From Gammaproteobacteria bacterium (GTDB lineage Bacteria; Pseudomonadota; Gammaproteobacteria; UBA9339), in assembly GCA_023480665.1 (NCBI GenBank), contig JAMCWR010000073.1, positions 1 to 64,000 on the forward strand: 64,000 nucleotides of DNA. The letters are read 5' to 3'. The notes beneath the pieces are model-generated. The model saw only the letters and a program-made list of their open reading frames with translations, was not told the origin of the DNA and did not search any database. The position numbers were made by a program, and so were the translations under genes. Positions 28,121 to 37,518 of the stretch are shown in pieces (position 1 is the first letter of the stretch; the number at the start of each line of letters is the position of its first letter).

Positions 28121-28192
28121 AATTTATAACACTTTGATTTTAAACACAAATTTTTTTACATGTTTTCCCGTTGATTTTAAATGAAATTTTAC
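28121..28192 (+). repeat. Interspersed AT-rich repeat, copy 2
   Basis: Same arrangement as 134-208: TAACACTTTGATTTTAAAC, a TTTTTACATGTTTTCCC core, then TTGATTTTAAATGAAA. Same orientation as copy 1. Confidence 0.6.
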
Positions 28193-28316
28193 AATATCAA
28201 GGACACTACGAACTCATGATATTTTGCTAATTTAATAACATAGGGTATATTTAATTTTTTTAATATTTAAAGCATTTTTTTAGTTATCTAACAACGCAAT
28301 TTTTTAGGATTTTTCA

Positions 28317-29081
28317 ATGCGAATTTTACTTAGTAATGATGATGGCGTACATGCAATTGGTTTGTCAATTTTAGCTGATGAATTGGCAAAGATTGCCGAG
28401 GTTGTAGTGGTTGCGCCAGACCGAAATCGAAGTGGCGCGAGCAACTCTCTTAGCATTCAAGTGCCAGTCAGAGTCAACAAAATGCCAAATAATTTTTATA
28501 GTGTTACTGGTACGCCAACTGATTGTGTGCATTTAGCCTTGACCGGATTTTTTACAGATAAATTTGATATGGTGGTATCGGGGATAAATGCTGGCGAAAA
28601 TATGGGCGATGATGTGCTTTATTCTGGGACTGTGGCGGCAGCGTTTGAAGGCCGTACATTGGGGTTGCCAGCAATTGCGGTGTCTTTGGCAGGGAAAGAG
28701 CAGCACACAAACTTTAGTACTGCAGCGCTTGTAGTTAGGCAGATAGTTGAACGCCTCAAAGAGGCACCATTACCAGCTGGCACGATTTTAAATGTGAATG
28801 TACCAGACATGTATATGCATGATTTAAGAGGTTTTGAAGTTACTCGCTTAGGTACGCGGCACGCAGCGCAGCCGGCAGTAAAAATGCTTGATCCGCGTGG
28901 GCAAACTGTGTTTTGGATGGGGGCCGCTGGTGCTGAAGCTGATGCGGGACTTGGCACTGACTTTTTTGCGATTAGATCTGGGATGGTGTCGATTACCCCA
29001 TTGCAGGTTGACATGACTAACTATATGGCGTTTGGGAAAATTTCGGCTTGGACGTCGGGATTAGTATTGTGCAAAGAATAA
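28317..29081 (+). CDS. surE: 5'/3'-nucleotidase SurE
   Basis: A 254-residue survival protein E. The metal site starts with LLSNDDGVHAIG, followed by APDRNRSGASNSL, TGTPTDCV and VSGINAGENMGDDVLYSGTV, the full SurE signature. It dephosphorylates nucleoside monophosphates in the cytoplasm. It overlaps nlpD by about 13 bases, a shortened form of the surE-pcm-nlpD-rpoS order of gammaproteobacteria; pcm and rpoS are not here. Confidence 0.95.
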   Translation: MRILLSNDDGVHAIGLSILADELAKIAEVVVVAPDRNRSGASNSLSIQVPVRVNKMPNNFYSVTGTPTDCVHLALTGFFTDKFDMVVSGINAGENMGDDVLYSGTVAAAFEGRTLGLPAIAVSLAGKEQHTNFSTAALVVRQIVERLKEAPLPAGTILNVNVPDMYMHDLRGFEVTRLGTRHAAQPAVKMLDPRGQTVFWMGAAGAEADAGLGTDFFAIRSGMVSITPLQVDMTNYMAFGKISAWTSGLVLCKE

Positions 29082-29821
29082 CAATCAAATGTTTTTGTTT
29101 GATTTTTTGCTTAGGTATTTTTGGCTGCAGCAAGCATGCACATTTACCTTATTTACCAGCTCCAGTGGCAGATGGTTGGCGACAAAAAGCAGCCGCAGAA
29201 AATGCTTATATCGTCCAAAAATCCGATACTATATATTCGATTGCTTGGGCTTTTGGGTTTGATTACCGCGATTTAGTTAATATCAATAAATTATCGCCCC
29301 CTTATAAACTGCATTATGGTCAACATTTATATATATCAAAACCAACTAAGTATCATGGTAAAAATAAAAAGAATGGTGTTTGGCAGCCAAGTGGTGTTAT
29401 AAATAGCAGCGCTCCAGAAACTATTACTAAAGAAATGCTTGCCAAAGCTGGGAAATGGATTTGGCCGGTTGGTGGCAAAATATCAAATCGATTTGATAAT
29501 AAATTTGGCGGCAACAAAGGTTTAAATATTGCGGGCTATGAAGGTGAGGCAGTGTTAGCGGCTAGCTCAGGTAAAGTTGTCTATGTTGGTAATGGTATTC
29601 GCAGCTACGGCAACTTAATTATTATCAAACATAACGATGATTATTTGAGCGCTTATGCTTATAACAAAAGCGCGTGCGTGAAAGAAGGGCAGGCTGTGCA
29701 AAGTGGGCAAACTATTGCCGCAATGGGCCGCAAGGATGTTGGAGTTGCCATGCTACATTTTGAGATTCGTTGGCGCGGCAAACCGATTGACCCACTTTTA
29801 TTACTACCAAAAAAGTCATAA
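29069..29821 (+). CDS. nlpD: NlpD-type LysM/LytM lipoprotein, amidase activator
   Basis: A lipoprotein of about 250 residues: basic start, hydrophobic helix and lipobox ending GIFGC; a LysM peptidoglycan-binding domain (YIVQKSDTIYSIAWAFGF); and a C-terminal LytM/M23 domain. The M23 metal ligands are replaced (NKGLNIAG where HxGxD is expected; MLHFEIR instead of HLHFEIR), so it is probably non-catalytic, as known for E. coli NlpD, which activates the amidase AmiC at the septum. The GTG at 29069 is chosen to give a compact signal; a TTG at 29048 is the alternative. It overlaps the surE end. Confidence 0.88.
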   Translation: MQRITIKCFCLIFCLGIFGCSKHAHLPYLPAPVADGWRQKAAAENAYIVQKSDTIYSIAWAFGFDYRDLVNINKLSPPYKLHYGQHLYISKPTKYHGKNKKNGVWQPSGVINSSAPETITKEMLAKAGKWIWPVGGKISNRFDNKFGGNKGLNIAGYEGEAVLAASSGKVVYVGNGIRSYGNLIIIKHNDDYLSAYAYNKSACVKEGQAVQSGQTIAAMGRKDVGVAMLHFEIRWRGKPIDPLLLLPKKS

Positions 29822-29831
29822 CTTATAATTT

Positions 29832-30533
29832 ATGCGAGTTAGTTTAGAACCATCATTTGTGCTGCATGCGCGAGCATTTCGTGATACAAGTTTAATTTTA
29901 GAAATCTTCTCGCAAAACTATGGGCGCTTATCTTTGATTGCGTTAGGTGCGCGGCGAAAGCAGTCACAAATTAAATCATTGCTATCACCATTCATTCCGT
30001 TATTGCTTTCTTGGTCTGGCAAGACAGAGCTATTCACGCTAGCTAAAGTGGAAGCAGGTGCTCAGGCTTTTGATCTTTGCGGTAATGCATTGCTTAGCGG
30101 GTTTTATCTTAATGAGTTATTGATGCGACTTTTGGTGCGACACGACCCACACCCGAAAAGTTTTTTACTTTATCAAAAAACTTTAGCTGAACTTGCAAAT
30201 GTTAAGCGTCAATATTTGGCATTGCGACTATTTGAAAAAAATTTTTTGGCTGATATTGGTTATGGATTACAGTTAGCGCACACAATCAGTGATGAACCAA
30301 TCGAACAGGATTTTAATTATAGTTTTAGGTATGGTAGCGGTTTTGAAAAAACTTCTGACCAAAGTTTGCCGCAGACGCAGAATATATTTTCAGGTAAAAG
30401 TTTGCTTGCACTGAACCATGAAAAATTTACTGCAGACACAGAATTACGCGATGCAAAAAGACTATTAAGAATTGCCTTAGATGCTGTGCTTGGGGATAAG
30501 CCAATCAAAAGCCGCGAGCTGTTTATTAGTTAA
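29832..30533 (+). CDS. recO: DNA repair protein RecO
   Basis: A 233-residue protein with the RecO N-terminal OB fold (SFVLHARAFRDTSLILEIFS, then GRLSLIALGARR). RecO loads RecA with RecF and RecR on SSB-coated DNA. The helical C-terminal half is normal in length. The zinc-finger cysteines of some RecO proteins are absent, as is common in proteobacteria. It follows nlpD by 10 bases and overlaps the convergent lpxH by 4. Confidence 0.9.
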   Translation: MRVSLEPSFVLHARAFRDTSLILEIFSQNYGRLSLIALGARRKQSQIKSLLSPFIPLLLSWSGKTELFTLAKVEAGAQAFDLCGNALLSGFYLNELLMRLLVRHDPHPKSFLLYQKTLAELANVKRQYLALRLFEKNFLADIGYGLQLAHTISDEPIEQDFNYSFRYGSGFEKTSDQSLPQTQNIFSGKSLLALNHEKFTADTELRDAKRLLRIALDAVLGDKPIKSRELFIS

Positions 30534-31258
30534 AAATCTTGCAACTGTTTTAAACCATCTGCGCCCACAATTAAAACAGTGCCTTTACCGTTTACCCATT
30601 CCCCTAAGCAGATACGTTTAATATTTTGGTTGTTAAAAGTAAAATCTTCAATCGCAATTTGGTGAGTGTGGCCGTGAATAATTTGTTCCACCTGGTATTT
30701 TTTAATAAATTTTAATATGGCATTATGCTGCACACCCTTCACGTAGTTTGGTTTTTTATTTTTACATTTTTTGGTGAAATTTTGCACAACTGTGGCAAGT
30801 TTTTGGCGTTTGGCTAGAGGAAGTTTTAAAAGCATTTTTACGCAAAATCGATGTTGAATAAATTTGCGAAAAAGCAGATGCATATAATCTTTAGTGCATA
30901 AAATATCACCATGAGTTAATAAAGTAGGGGTGCCATATAAATTTATTTTTTCAGGGTCATGTAATATTTTACAACCGGTTTGTTTTTCGAATTTATCGCT
31001 TAATGCAAAATCTCGATTGCCTGGCATTACATAGATTGGTAATTTAGCAGAATACTTTTTTAGGAGCTGCCTTGCTTTGTCAAGAAATTCTGAGCTATCG
31101 TCATCACCCACCCATACTTCAAACAAATCCCCAAGAATATATAGAGCTTCAGCGTGCGGAGTGTAGTTTTTTAAAAACTCAGCAAGTAACAGCAAAGTTT
31201 CAGGTACATTAATGTTTAAATGTAAATCTGCGATAAAAAGCGTGTGTTTGGTCGGCAT
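30530..31258 (-). CDS. lpxH: UDP-2,3-diacylglucosamine diphosphatase
   Basis: Hydrolyses UDP-2,3-diacylglucosamine to lipid X in lipid A synthesis, so the organism has a lipopolysaccharide outer membrane. The 242-residue calcineurin-like phosphoesterase shows all metal-binding blocks: FIADLHL, LGDLFEVWVGDD, MPGNRDF, LTHGD and IHGHTHQ. It ends convergently with recO and is the last gene of a group with the NIF3-like, desulfurase and trmJ genes. Confidence 0.94.
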   Translation of the reverse strand: MPTKHTLFIADLHLNINVPETLLLLAEFLKNYTPHAEALYILGDLFEVWVGDDDSSEFLDKARQLLKKYSAKLPIYVMPGNRDFALSDKFEKQTGCKILHDPEKINLYGTPTLLTHGDILCTKDYMHLLFRKFIQHRFCVKMLLKLPLAKRQKLATVVQNFTKKCKNKKPNYVKGVQHNAILKFIKKYQVEQIIHGHTHQIAIEDFTFNNQNIKRICLGEWVNGKGTVLIVGADGLKQLQDF

Positions 31259-31260
31259 AG

Positions 31261-31587
31261 TTATTTCACAGAGGTATTTTTAAGTTCAATTATACCATAT
31301 GCCAATTCTTCATATGGATGAGAGGCTTTTAAAGCCGCAATAACTTTAGTAAGATTTTGTTTTGTACAAACAGTTTCAACTTTATATTCGCGAACTTTTT
31401 CCAATGTATCAATTTTTCCATGATAAGGATCGCTCCCTGCAAGCGGGCAATATTGTCCTTGGCCTAGAGTTTCCCAGGAACAATTGCAGTAATACCCCAA
31501 AACACCGGCGCCGGCTGCAAAAATTGCTTTTTTAGTGACCTCTAAATGGCTTTCTGGGACATAATAATATATTTGAAAAAGTTGCAT
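31261..31587 (-). CDS. NIF3/YqfO insertion-domain-like small protein
   Basis: A 108-residue protein with a CutA/PII-like fold signature (FQIYYYVPESHLEVTKKAIFAAGAG), then ETVCTKQNLTKVIAALKASHPYEELAY. The HPYEExAY ending is characteristic of the central insertion domain of NIF3/YqfO (GTP cyclohydrolase 1 type 2-like) proteins. Here the domain stands alone, a known stand-alone form of about 100 residues. Function unclear; metal binding or trimer-based sensing is possible. It sits 2 bases upstream of lpxH. Confidence 0.8.
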   Translation of the reverse strand: MQLFQIYYYVPESHLEVTKKAIFAAGAGVLGYYCNCSWETLGQGQYCPLAGSDPYHGKIDTLEKVREYKVETVCTKQNLTKVIAALKASHPYEELAYGIIELKNTSVK

Positions 31588-31595
31588 AAAGCTCC

Positions 31596-32765
31596 TTAAT
31601 AATTCTTTTGTAATGCTTTAACAACATGATTGATGTGCTTGATTGTATAATCAATTTCGTCTTTTGTTGTAAACCTGCCGAGTGAGAAGCGCATGGTGTT
31701 TGTAGCAAGCTCTGACTTAACTCCAAGAGCTTTTAATACATACGAAGGTTCTGTGGCATCTTTAATACATGCTGCGCTAGTTGAAATTGCCAAATCCTTT
31801 AATCCAGAAATTAGCACTCCAGCATCAATTCCACCGAAACTAACATTTAAATTATTTGGAATGCGTTGCTCAAAAGAGCCATTTAGGTGAATGTTAGGGA
31901 GGTTTTTTATGCCATCCCAGAGTTGATTCCGAAGTTTTAAAATATTTTGATACTCAGTTTGCATGTTGGTTTTAGCAATTCTCAGCGCTTCTCCCATGCC
32001 GCAAATTTGGTGTGTTGCTAAAGTGCCGGAACGTAACCCAAATTCTTGTGCGCCACCATGCATTTGTGGTTCTAAGTGTAGGCGTGGTTCTTGTCTAACA
32101 TAAAGCGCGCCAACACCTTTTGGCCCATAAATTTTGTGCGCTGAGAAAGACATCAAATCTACTTTTAAACTTTTTAAATCAATTGGGATTTTGCCAATGC
32201 TTTGTGCAGCATCAACATGGAATAATATACCTTTTTTGCGGGCGACTTCACCAATAGCCGCAATGTTTTGGATGACACCAATTTCATTATTAACATGCAT
32301 GACTGAAAGCAAGATTGTGTCTTGGCGAATTTCTGCGGCGAGCTTATCTAGATTGATTAGGCCATCGGCTTCCGGATTTAAGTAAGTTACAGTAAAACCA
32401 TGTTGTTCAAGATATTTGCAGGTGTCTAAAACTGCTTTATGCTCGGTTTTAACAGTAATGATGTGTTTGCCCTGGCGCTGATAAAAAAATGCCGCGCCTT
32501 TGAGCGCGAGGTTGATTGCTTCTGTTGCGCCTGATGTCCAAACAATGCTGCGTGGGTTAGCGTTTACTAAATTTGCCACATGCAAACGGGCTTCTTCAAC
32601 TATAGCTTTTGCTTCAAATCCGTAACTATGTTTTGAAGCTGGGTTACCAAATTTGCCGTCTAAGGTAAGACAGCTTTGCATTTTTTTTGCGACCAAAGGA
32701 TCAACTGGCGTGGTTGCCATGTAATCAAGATAAATTGGTAGATGTATGTTGTTTTGCAAAATCAT
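31596..32765 (-). CDS. Cysteine desulfurase (IscS/NifS family)
   Basis: A 389-residue PLP enzyme that removes sulfur from cysteine for Fe-S clusters and tRNA thiolation. The N-terminus has [12 protein letters not shown], the PLP Lys lies in [14 protein letters not shown], and the catalytic Cys loop is [17 protein letters not shown]. This is near the IscS type, but the loop lacks the exact SSGSACTS sequence and no iscR, iscU or hscA gene follows. It overlaps trmJ by 4 bases. In many bacteria trmJ stands before isc genes, and this order is partly kept here. Confidence 0.88.
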   Translation of the reverse strand: MILQNNIHLPIYLDYMATTPVDPLVAKKMQSCLTLDGKFGNPASKHSYGFEAKAIVEEARLHVANLVNANPRSIVWTSGATEAINLALKGAAFFYQRQGKHIITVKTEHKAVLDTCKYLEQHGFTVTYLNPEADGLINLDKLAAEIRQDTILLSVMHVNNEIGVIQNIAAIGEVARKKGILFHVDAAQSIGKIPIDLKSLKVDLMSFSAHKIYGPKGVGALYVRQEPRLHLEPQMHGGAQEFGLRSGTLATHQICGMGEALRIAKTNMQTEYQNILKLRNQLWDGIKNLPNIHLNGSFEQRIPNNLNVSFGGIDAGVLISGLKDLAISTSAACIKDATEPSYVLKALGVKSELATNTMRFSLGRFTTKDEIDYTIKHINHVVKALQKNY

Positions 32766-33505
32766 TTCATTTTATGTTTATTTAATTTTTTTTGTATGGC
32801 TGTAAAAAACCCACGTAAGATGTCTAATTCTTGCTTTGTTGGTCTTGCGCGATTAAATAATAATTTAAGGCGCGAGAGTATATTTTTGGGTTGATTCTCA
32901 GCTATGAATTCAACATCTAATAACGTTTGTTGCATATGCGTATAAAATGAAGCCATTTTTTCTGCCGTTGCTAATTCCGTATTTGTGCAAACAGTTTGTG
33001 TAAAAATAGTATTTTGCGCTTTATGTAACTCATAAGCAATTATTTGTACCGCAGCCGCAATATTTAACGAGCTGAATTTTGGATTGGTTGGGATATGAAT
33101 ATGGTAATGACAATGGTTTAATTCTTCATTACTTAAACCGTTATTTTCGCGCCCAAAAAGAATCGCAATTTTATTTTGCTTACACTCATCTATTATTTTT
33201 TGCGCAGCATGGCTTGGGTCTAGAACAGGTACTGGTAGCGCGCGAGTTCTGGCGCTTGTACCGAATACTAAGGTGCAATCTTTTATGCTTTCTAATAACG
33301 AGCTGGTTATATCTGCCTGTGCCAGAAGGTCGTCAGCTCCGGCAGCGCGTGCTGTAGCATCAACATGTGGAAATATTTTGGGGTTAACAAGGCATAGATT
33401 GTTTAAGCCCATTGTTTTCATAGCGCGCGCCGAAGCTCCGATATTTCCGGGGTGTGAAGTTTCAACTAAAATGAATCGTACATTTGTTAGCATAATAGGT
33501 CTCAT
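32762..33505 (-). CDS. trmJ: tRNA (Cm32/Um32) 2'-O-methyltransferase TrmJ
   Basis: A SPOUT methyltransferase of about 247 residues. Motifs: [41 protein letters not shown] and the SAM knot [16 protein letters not shown]. It methylates the ribose of position 32 in certain tRNAs. The C-terminal helical extension beyond the SPOUT domain is normal for TrmJ. The ATG at 33505 is chosen because a weak ribosome-binding site precedes it; 33538 and 33493 are alternatives. Confidence 0.9.
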   Translation of the reverse strand: MRPIMLTNVRFILVETSHPGNIGASARAMKTMGLNNLCLVNPKIFPHVDATARAAGADDLLAQADITSSLLESIKDCTLVFGTSARTRALPVPVLDPSHAAQKIIDECKQNKIAILFGRENNGLSNEELNHCHYHIHIPTNPKFSSLNIAAAVQIIAYELHKAQNTIFTQTVCTNTELATAEKMASFYTHMQQTLLDVEFIAENQPKNILSRLKLLFNRARPTKQELDILRGFFTAIQKKLNKHKMK

Positions 33506-33855
33506 TATTATTGATTCCAGCCGGGCATTTGACAACATATTTTTATTTGCCGCATTAAAATTTCTTTACTGATAGTTTAAGAAAACAACATAACAAATTG
33601 AAAAGATGATTAAATTTTATATGTTCTATTAGAAACAAGGGAATCAATTTCAAGGCGAAAGTATTGATGCTGTTGTTAGTTTAAGTTTTTTAAATATTGT
33701 ATTTGGTATCAAAACAGAGTCATATTTTATTAAATTGTAACACGAAATATGGCAAAAAATTTAGAAAATTTTATTTTAAAACATCTGGGCGTTTTTTTGG
33801 GGTTCAAAACTGTTTTTTGCGTAAAAGCTGCATGAAAAATAATTTCAAATACCCC

Positions 33856-33883
33856 TAGACAATAGCAACAAATTTGCTAATAT
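33856..33883 (+). promoter_or_regulatory. Probable sigma-70 promoter of the Cys/His-clustered peptide gene
   Basis: TAGACA (33856-33861) and TAATAT (33878-33883) with a 16-base spacer. It implies a 5' leader near 145 bases that holds a CTCGC/GCGAG hairpin (33887-33913) and the perfect palindrome GGAATTAATTCC (33915-33926). Bases 33539-33855 are AT-rich with nothing recognised. Confidence 0.45.
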
Positions 33884-34036
33884 CCGCTCGCTTAACTTCG
33901 CATAATTTGCGAGGGGAATTAATTCCATGGCAAAGTTGGTATTGATCATAAGTACATTAAGTAATTATCTCGATATTAATTCTGCCAAATCTTCAAAAAT
34001 TTTAAAATTTTATATATATAAAAGGAGAATATATTT

Positions 34037-34354
34037 ATGTCTAAATTACGTAATTTGGCAATTTTTTTAGCTGCATTTGGTTTATCTTTTGCTGCATTTG
34101 GCGCAGATCAAAAAGCAACTGATCAAGCCGCTACCCCAGCCGCAACTGAAGCAACTCAACCAGCCCCAGCTGCTGACAAAACAGATAACAAGACTGAAGC
34201 AACCGCTCCAGCCGAGAAAGCTGAAAAAGCAAAACCAAAAGCAAAAAAATGCAAAAAACATTGCAAAAAACATTGCAAAAAAGCAAAGAAAGCTGCAAAA
34301 GAAGATGTAAAAGCAGATGATGCACAACCTGCTGATGCAACTCCAGCAAACTAA
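34037..34354 (+). CDS. Exported Ala/Lys-rich small protein with Cys/His cluster
   Basis: A 105-residue protein not recognised as a known family. It has a clean signal peptide (MSKLRNLAIFLAAFGLSFAAFG, cleavage near AFGA). The mature chain is a low-complexity Ala/Thr/Pro/Glu linker followed by a basic segment KKCKKHCKKHCKKAKK near residues 71-86. The alternating Cys and His (C-H-C-H-C at three- or four-residue steps) could bind a metal. The acidic tail is Asp/Ala-rich. A strong ribosome-binding site (AAAGGAGA) and a strong terminator flank it, so it is probably well expressed as a single gene in the periplasm. Confidence 0.7.
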   Translation: MSKLRNLAIFLAAFGLSFAAFGADQKATDQAATPAATEATQPAPAADKTDNKTEATAPAEKAEKAKPKAKKCKKHCKKHCKKAKKAAKEDVKADDAQPADATPAN

Positions 34355-34367
34355 TTCATTTTAGTTT

Positions 34368-34397
34368 AAAAAAAAGGAGGCTTCGGCCTCCTTTTTT
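34368..34397. terminator. Bidirectional intrinsic terminator
   Basis: AAAAAGGAGGC, a TTCG tetraloop, then GCCTCCTTTTTTT: a perfect GC stem flanked by A and T tracts. It ends the small exported protein gene on the plus strand and can also end comEA on the minus strand. Confidence 0.9.
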
Positions 34398-34448
34398 TAT
34401 GTACAAAAAATCAAAAATATTTTTAAAAAGATGTTGGATTTGCCTGAT

Positions 34449-34769
34449 CTAAACCTCCAGCCATTTACTTACTTTATTTAGCCATTTTTTGTTTAGCCCG
34501 CGCGATTTAACTTTTAACAAGTCATCAACGGATTTAAAGTCACCATTTTTTGTGCGATAACTGATAATTGCCTGAGCTTTTTTCATGCCAAAACCTTTTA
34601 TATTATGCAACGTTTCAGCATCGGCGCTATTAATATTTATCTTTCCTGATACAACGCTTTGTTTTGTTTCAGCAGGTGTTTTTGTGGCATCTGCAGCAAT
34701 CACTGTTTGACTTAAACCAAATACAGCAACTGCGAATAAAGTAAAAATTAACTGACGTAATTTTGACAT
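34449..34769 (-). CDS. comEA: ComEA-like helix-hairpin-helix protein
   Basis: A 106-residue exported protein: signal peptide (MSKLRQLIFTLFAVAVFG to about residue 25), then a DNA-binding helix-hairpin-helix domain (KININSADAETLHNIKGFG, KAQAIISYR, GDFKSVDDLLKVKS). Short ComEA proteins bind incoming DNA in the periplasm during natural transformation. The first five residues match those of the neighbouring exported peptide. No other competence gene except minor pilins is in the window. Confidence 0.88.
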   Translation of the reverse strand: MSKLRQLIFTLFAVAVFGLSQTVIAADATKTPAETKQSVVSGKININSADAETLHNIKGFGMKKAQAIISYRTKNGDFKSVDDLLKVKSRGLNKKWLNKVSKWLEV

Positions 34770-34889
34770 ATTGATCTCCTAGGTTTGAATTAAATTGTAG
34801 TACAGCCTGTCTATAAAAAATCAACCAAGCAGATGTAAAATATCAAAATTGATGAAGCTTGCTATACCGGAAAAACATGGGTAGTGGCA

Positions 34890-37499
34890 TTACAATTGTG
34901 GTGCGCCATGCTTAATAACTTCATACACTTCATTTGACAAATTAGGCTGGTTTAAAATTCGCTTAACTTGATCTTGCATCAGTTTTTGTCTTGTGGGGTC
35001 AAGTTTTTTCGAGTGGATAAGTGGTAGAGCAATATGTGCAGCAGTATGGGGGTTAATTTTATCAAGGATTAAAATTTGTTCGGCAAGAAATTCATATCCT
35101 TTTCCATCTGCCTGGTGAAAGTTAATTAAATTATTTTCATAAAATGTTCTAATTAAGCGTAGCACTTTTGAGGGAAAATTATAATTGAATGCTGGGTGCA
35201 TAATTATTTTTTGTAGGCGTTGCAAAGTATTAGGAAGTTTTATACTAGCATTTATTGTTAACCATTTATCTATAACTTGTGGTTGATGCTTATGCAGAAG
35301 ATAAAACTCATCTAAAATCTTTTCTCGATCTGGGAAATCGTAATTAGAGAGTGGTACTAGGGCGCCAATAATATCTGTTAGATTATCTGCAAAACGGTAT
35401 TGTTTTAAACAAATATCTAAGATTTTAGGGTCAGATAGCTGCATTAAATAATTTAAGCAAAGATTTTTTAAACTGCGAACCCCCATGGCTTTTTCATTAA
35501 AGTCGTATGCAGATAATTTGTTGTGATAGTTGTAACAGCTCAATAGTTCTGGCTTTAAATTGCGACAAAGTTCATTTCTTATAAACTCACAGACAAAATG
35601 TACGGCCGTAAAATCTGCCTCAGGCATTTTTTCAATTAAATAATTTTTCACGGGTAGTTGCAACAGTTCTGCAACAAATCCCGCGCTTAAGTTGCTATTA
35701 CGCAGAATGCTTCGAAAAGCATTAAGTATTATTGTGTTAAGTTTTAGAGTTTTTTGTTGTCTATAGTCTTGGCAGAGCTGCAAAATATTTTTTGTTAGAA
35801 GCTGTTGCATGGAGTGCCAGCGATTAAATAAATCACTATCATGTGTTAGCAAAAAGAATAGTTCATCATCTTGATAAGGGTAATCAACAATTGCAGGCGC
35901 GGAAAAGTTACGTAAGAGCGAAGGGATTGGTTTATCTGTAACATTGTTAAAGGTAAATGTTTCAACCACTTTACTTAATCCCAGAATTTTTGTGGCAGCA
36001 AAAATGTCCCGGCCATTTTTGTCGAGCAAGCCAATAGCGAATGGCAGCAACAAATTTTTTGCTTGAGAAACAGTATTTGTTTGTTTAATAGTAATGGAAT
36101 AGCTTTTATTTTCTTTTGTGTAGCTATCTTCAATGGTTAGTATCGGCGTTCCAGGTTGATCGTACCAAAGTTTAAATTGAGTTAGATCTGTATTTGTTAC
36201 TGTCTCAACAACGCTTAAAAAATCTTCAATAGTAATTGCCTTCCCATCGTAGCGTGTAAAAAACAAATCCATGATTTTTCGGAATGTATCTTTGCCATAA
36301 AGCGTCAAAAGCATGCGTGCGATTTCAGCGCTTTTATGGTAAATCGTAAATGTGTAAAAGTTACTTACTTCAATGTACGATTTTAGCCGTACTGGATGAG
36401 CCATGGGCCCTGCGTCTTCAGCAAATTGTTTGTTTTGAATTATTTGTGCCGCAGAAATACGAGATAAAACGTCGGAAAAAGTAGCTGCAACGTACATTTG
36501 CTCGCGTAGTGTGGTGATGCCTTCTTTTAACCCAATTTGAAACCAATCTCGAATAGTAACGCGATTCCCAGTCCAGTTATGAAAATATTCATGCGCAATT
36601 ACACTGGCAATCCGTGAAAAATCTATATCAGTTGCAGTTTTTGCAGACGCAAGTAAGTAATCACTGCTAAAGAAATTTAAACCTTTATTTTCCATGGCGG
36701 CAGCATTGAGGCCATCAATTGCAACTAGCATATAAGTGTCGAGGTCATATTCTCGACCAAAAGCTTCCTCATCCCAGCACATTGCTGATTTTAAAACTTG
36801 CAAAGCAAATTTACATTCATGTAGTTGTTCTTTATTTGCATAGACACGTAGAATAATTTTTCGTTTTGAGGATGTAACAAAAAAATCTTCCAAAAACCCA
36901 AAATTCCCAGCGAGCAAAGCAAATAGATAAGCAGGTTTTTGCGTAGTATCTTCCCAAGTAACCCAATGCCGATTTTGTGCGAGTTTGCCTTGCGCAATTA
37001 AATTCCCATTGGATAAAAGCACAGGGTAGAGTTTTTGATCGGCGACAATTGTTGTAGTAAATTTTGTTGAGATGTCTGGTCGATCAAGAAAGTAAGTGAT
37101 GTGGCTAAAGCCATCTGGCTCGCAATGCGAACAGATGTGATCGCCTATTTTATATAGGCCAGTTAATGCGGTATTTGATTCTGGCGAAATTAAAGTGGTA
37201 ATTTTTAAATTTGTGCTATCAGAATTAATATCTAGTTGCAAATTGTTTGCAGTAACTGCGTAATCAGTAGCGGAAAGCTTATTGTCATTAAGTTTTACCT
37301 CCAGAAGAGTTAAATTTTTACCATTTAATATTAGTTTGCTAGAGGTTGTGTTTTGTGCTGGATCACGAATAATATACATTTCTGCAACTACTTTGGTTTG
37401 CTTTGCGTCAATCTCAAAAAGTAATTTCGTGGAGACTATTTTATAAATTGATGCGGTGTAGTCTTTTAAATAGGTAGTGGTAGGAGTGGGTTTTGACAT
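34890..37499 (-). CDS. pepN: Aminopeptidase N
   Basis: An 869-residue M1 zinc metallopeptidase that removes N-terminal residues from peptides in the cytoplasm. The exopeptidase motif is AAMENKGLNFF near residue 266 (GAMEN with Gly replaced by Ala), the zinc site HEYFHNWTGNRV near residue 300, and the third ligand in LKEGITTLREQ. The length and the C-terminal helical domain fit E. coli-type PepN. The gene is transcribed toward comEA with its own 120-base gap. Confidence 0.95.
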   Translation of the reverse strand: MSKPTPTTTYLKDYTASIYKIVSTKLLFEIDAKQTKVVAEMYIIRDPAQNTTSSKLILNGKNLTLLEVKLNDNKLSATDYAVTANNLQLDINSDSTNLKITTLISPESNTALTGLYKIGDHICSHCEPDGFSHITYFLDRPDISTKFTTTIVADQKLYPVLLSNGNLIAQGKLAQNRHWVTWEDTTQKPAYLFALLAGNFGFLEDFFVTSSKRKIILRVYANKEQLHECKFALQVLKSAMCWDEEAFGREYDLDTYMLVAIDGLNAAAMENKGLNFFSSDYLLASAKTATDIDFSRIASVIAHEYFHNWTGNRVTIRDWFQIGLKEGITTLREQMYVAATFSDVLSRISAAQIIQNKQFAEDAGPMAHPVRLKSYIEVSNFYTFTIYHKSAEIARMLLTLYGKDTFRKIMDLFFTRYDGKAITIEDFLSVVETVTNTDLTQFKLWYDQPGTPILTIEDSYTKENKSYSITIKQTNTVSQAKNLLLPFAIGLLDKNGRDIFAATKILGLSKVVETFTFNNVTDKPIPSLLRNFSAPAIVDYPYQDDELFFLLTHDSDLFNRWHSMQQLLTKNILQLCQDYRQQKTLKLNTIILNAFRSILRNSNLSAGFVAELLQLPVKNYLIEKMPEADFTAVHFVCEFIRNELCRNLKPELLSCYNYHNKLSAYDFNEKAMGVRSLKNLCLNYLMQLSDPKILDICLKQYRFADNLTDIIGALVPLSNYDFPDREKILDEFYLLHKHQPQVIDKWLTINASIKLPNTLQRLQKIIMHPAFNYNFPSKVLRLIRTFYENNLINFHQADGKGYEFLAEQILILDKINPHTAAHIALPLIHSKKLDPTRQKLMQDQVKRILNQPNLSNEVYEVIKHGAPQL

Positions 37500-37518
37500 G
37501 ATTAGTCTAATTAAGTAT

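Noticed and set aside
34077-34349. Long open frames in the other frames of the Cys/His protein gene
   Set aside because: They arise from the low-complexity Lys/Ala codons of the real gene; the signal peptide and ribosome-binding site support only the frame starting at 34037.
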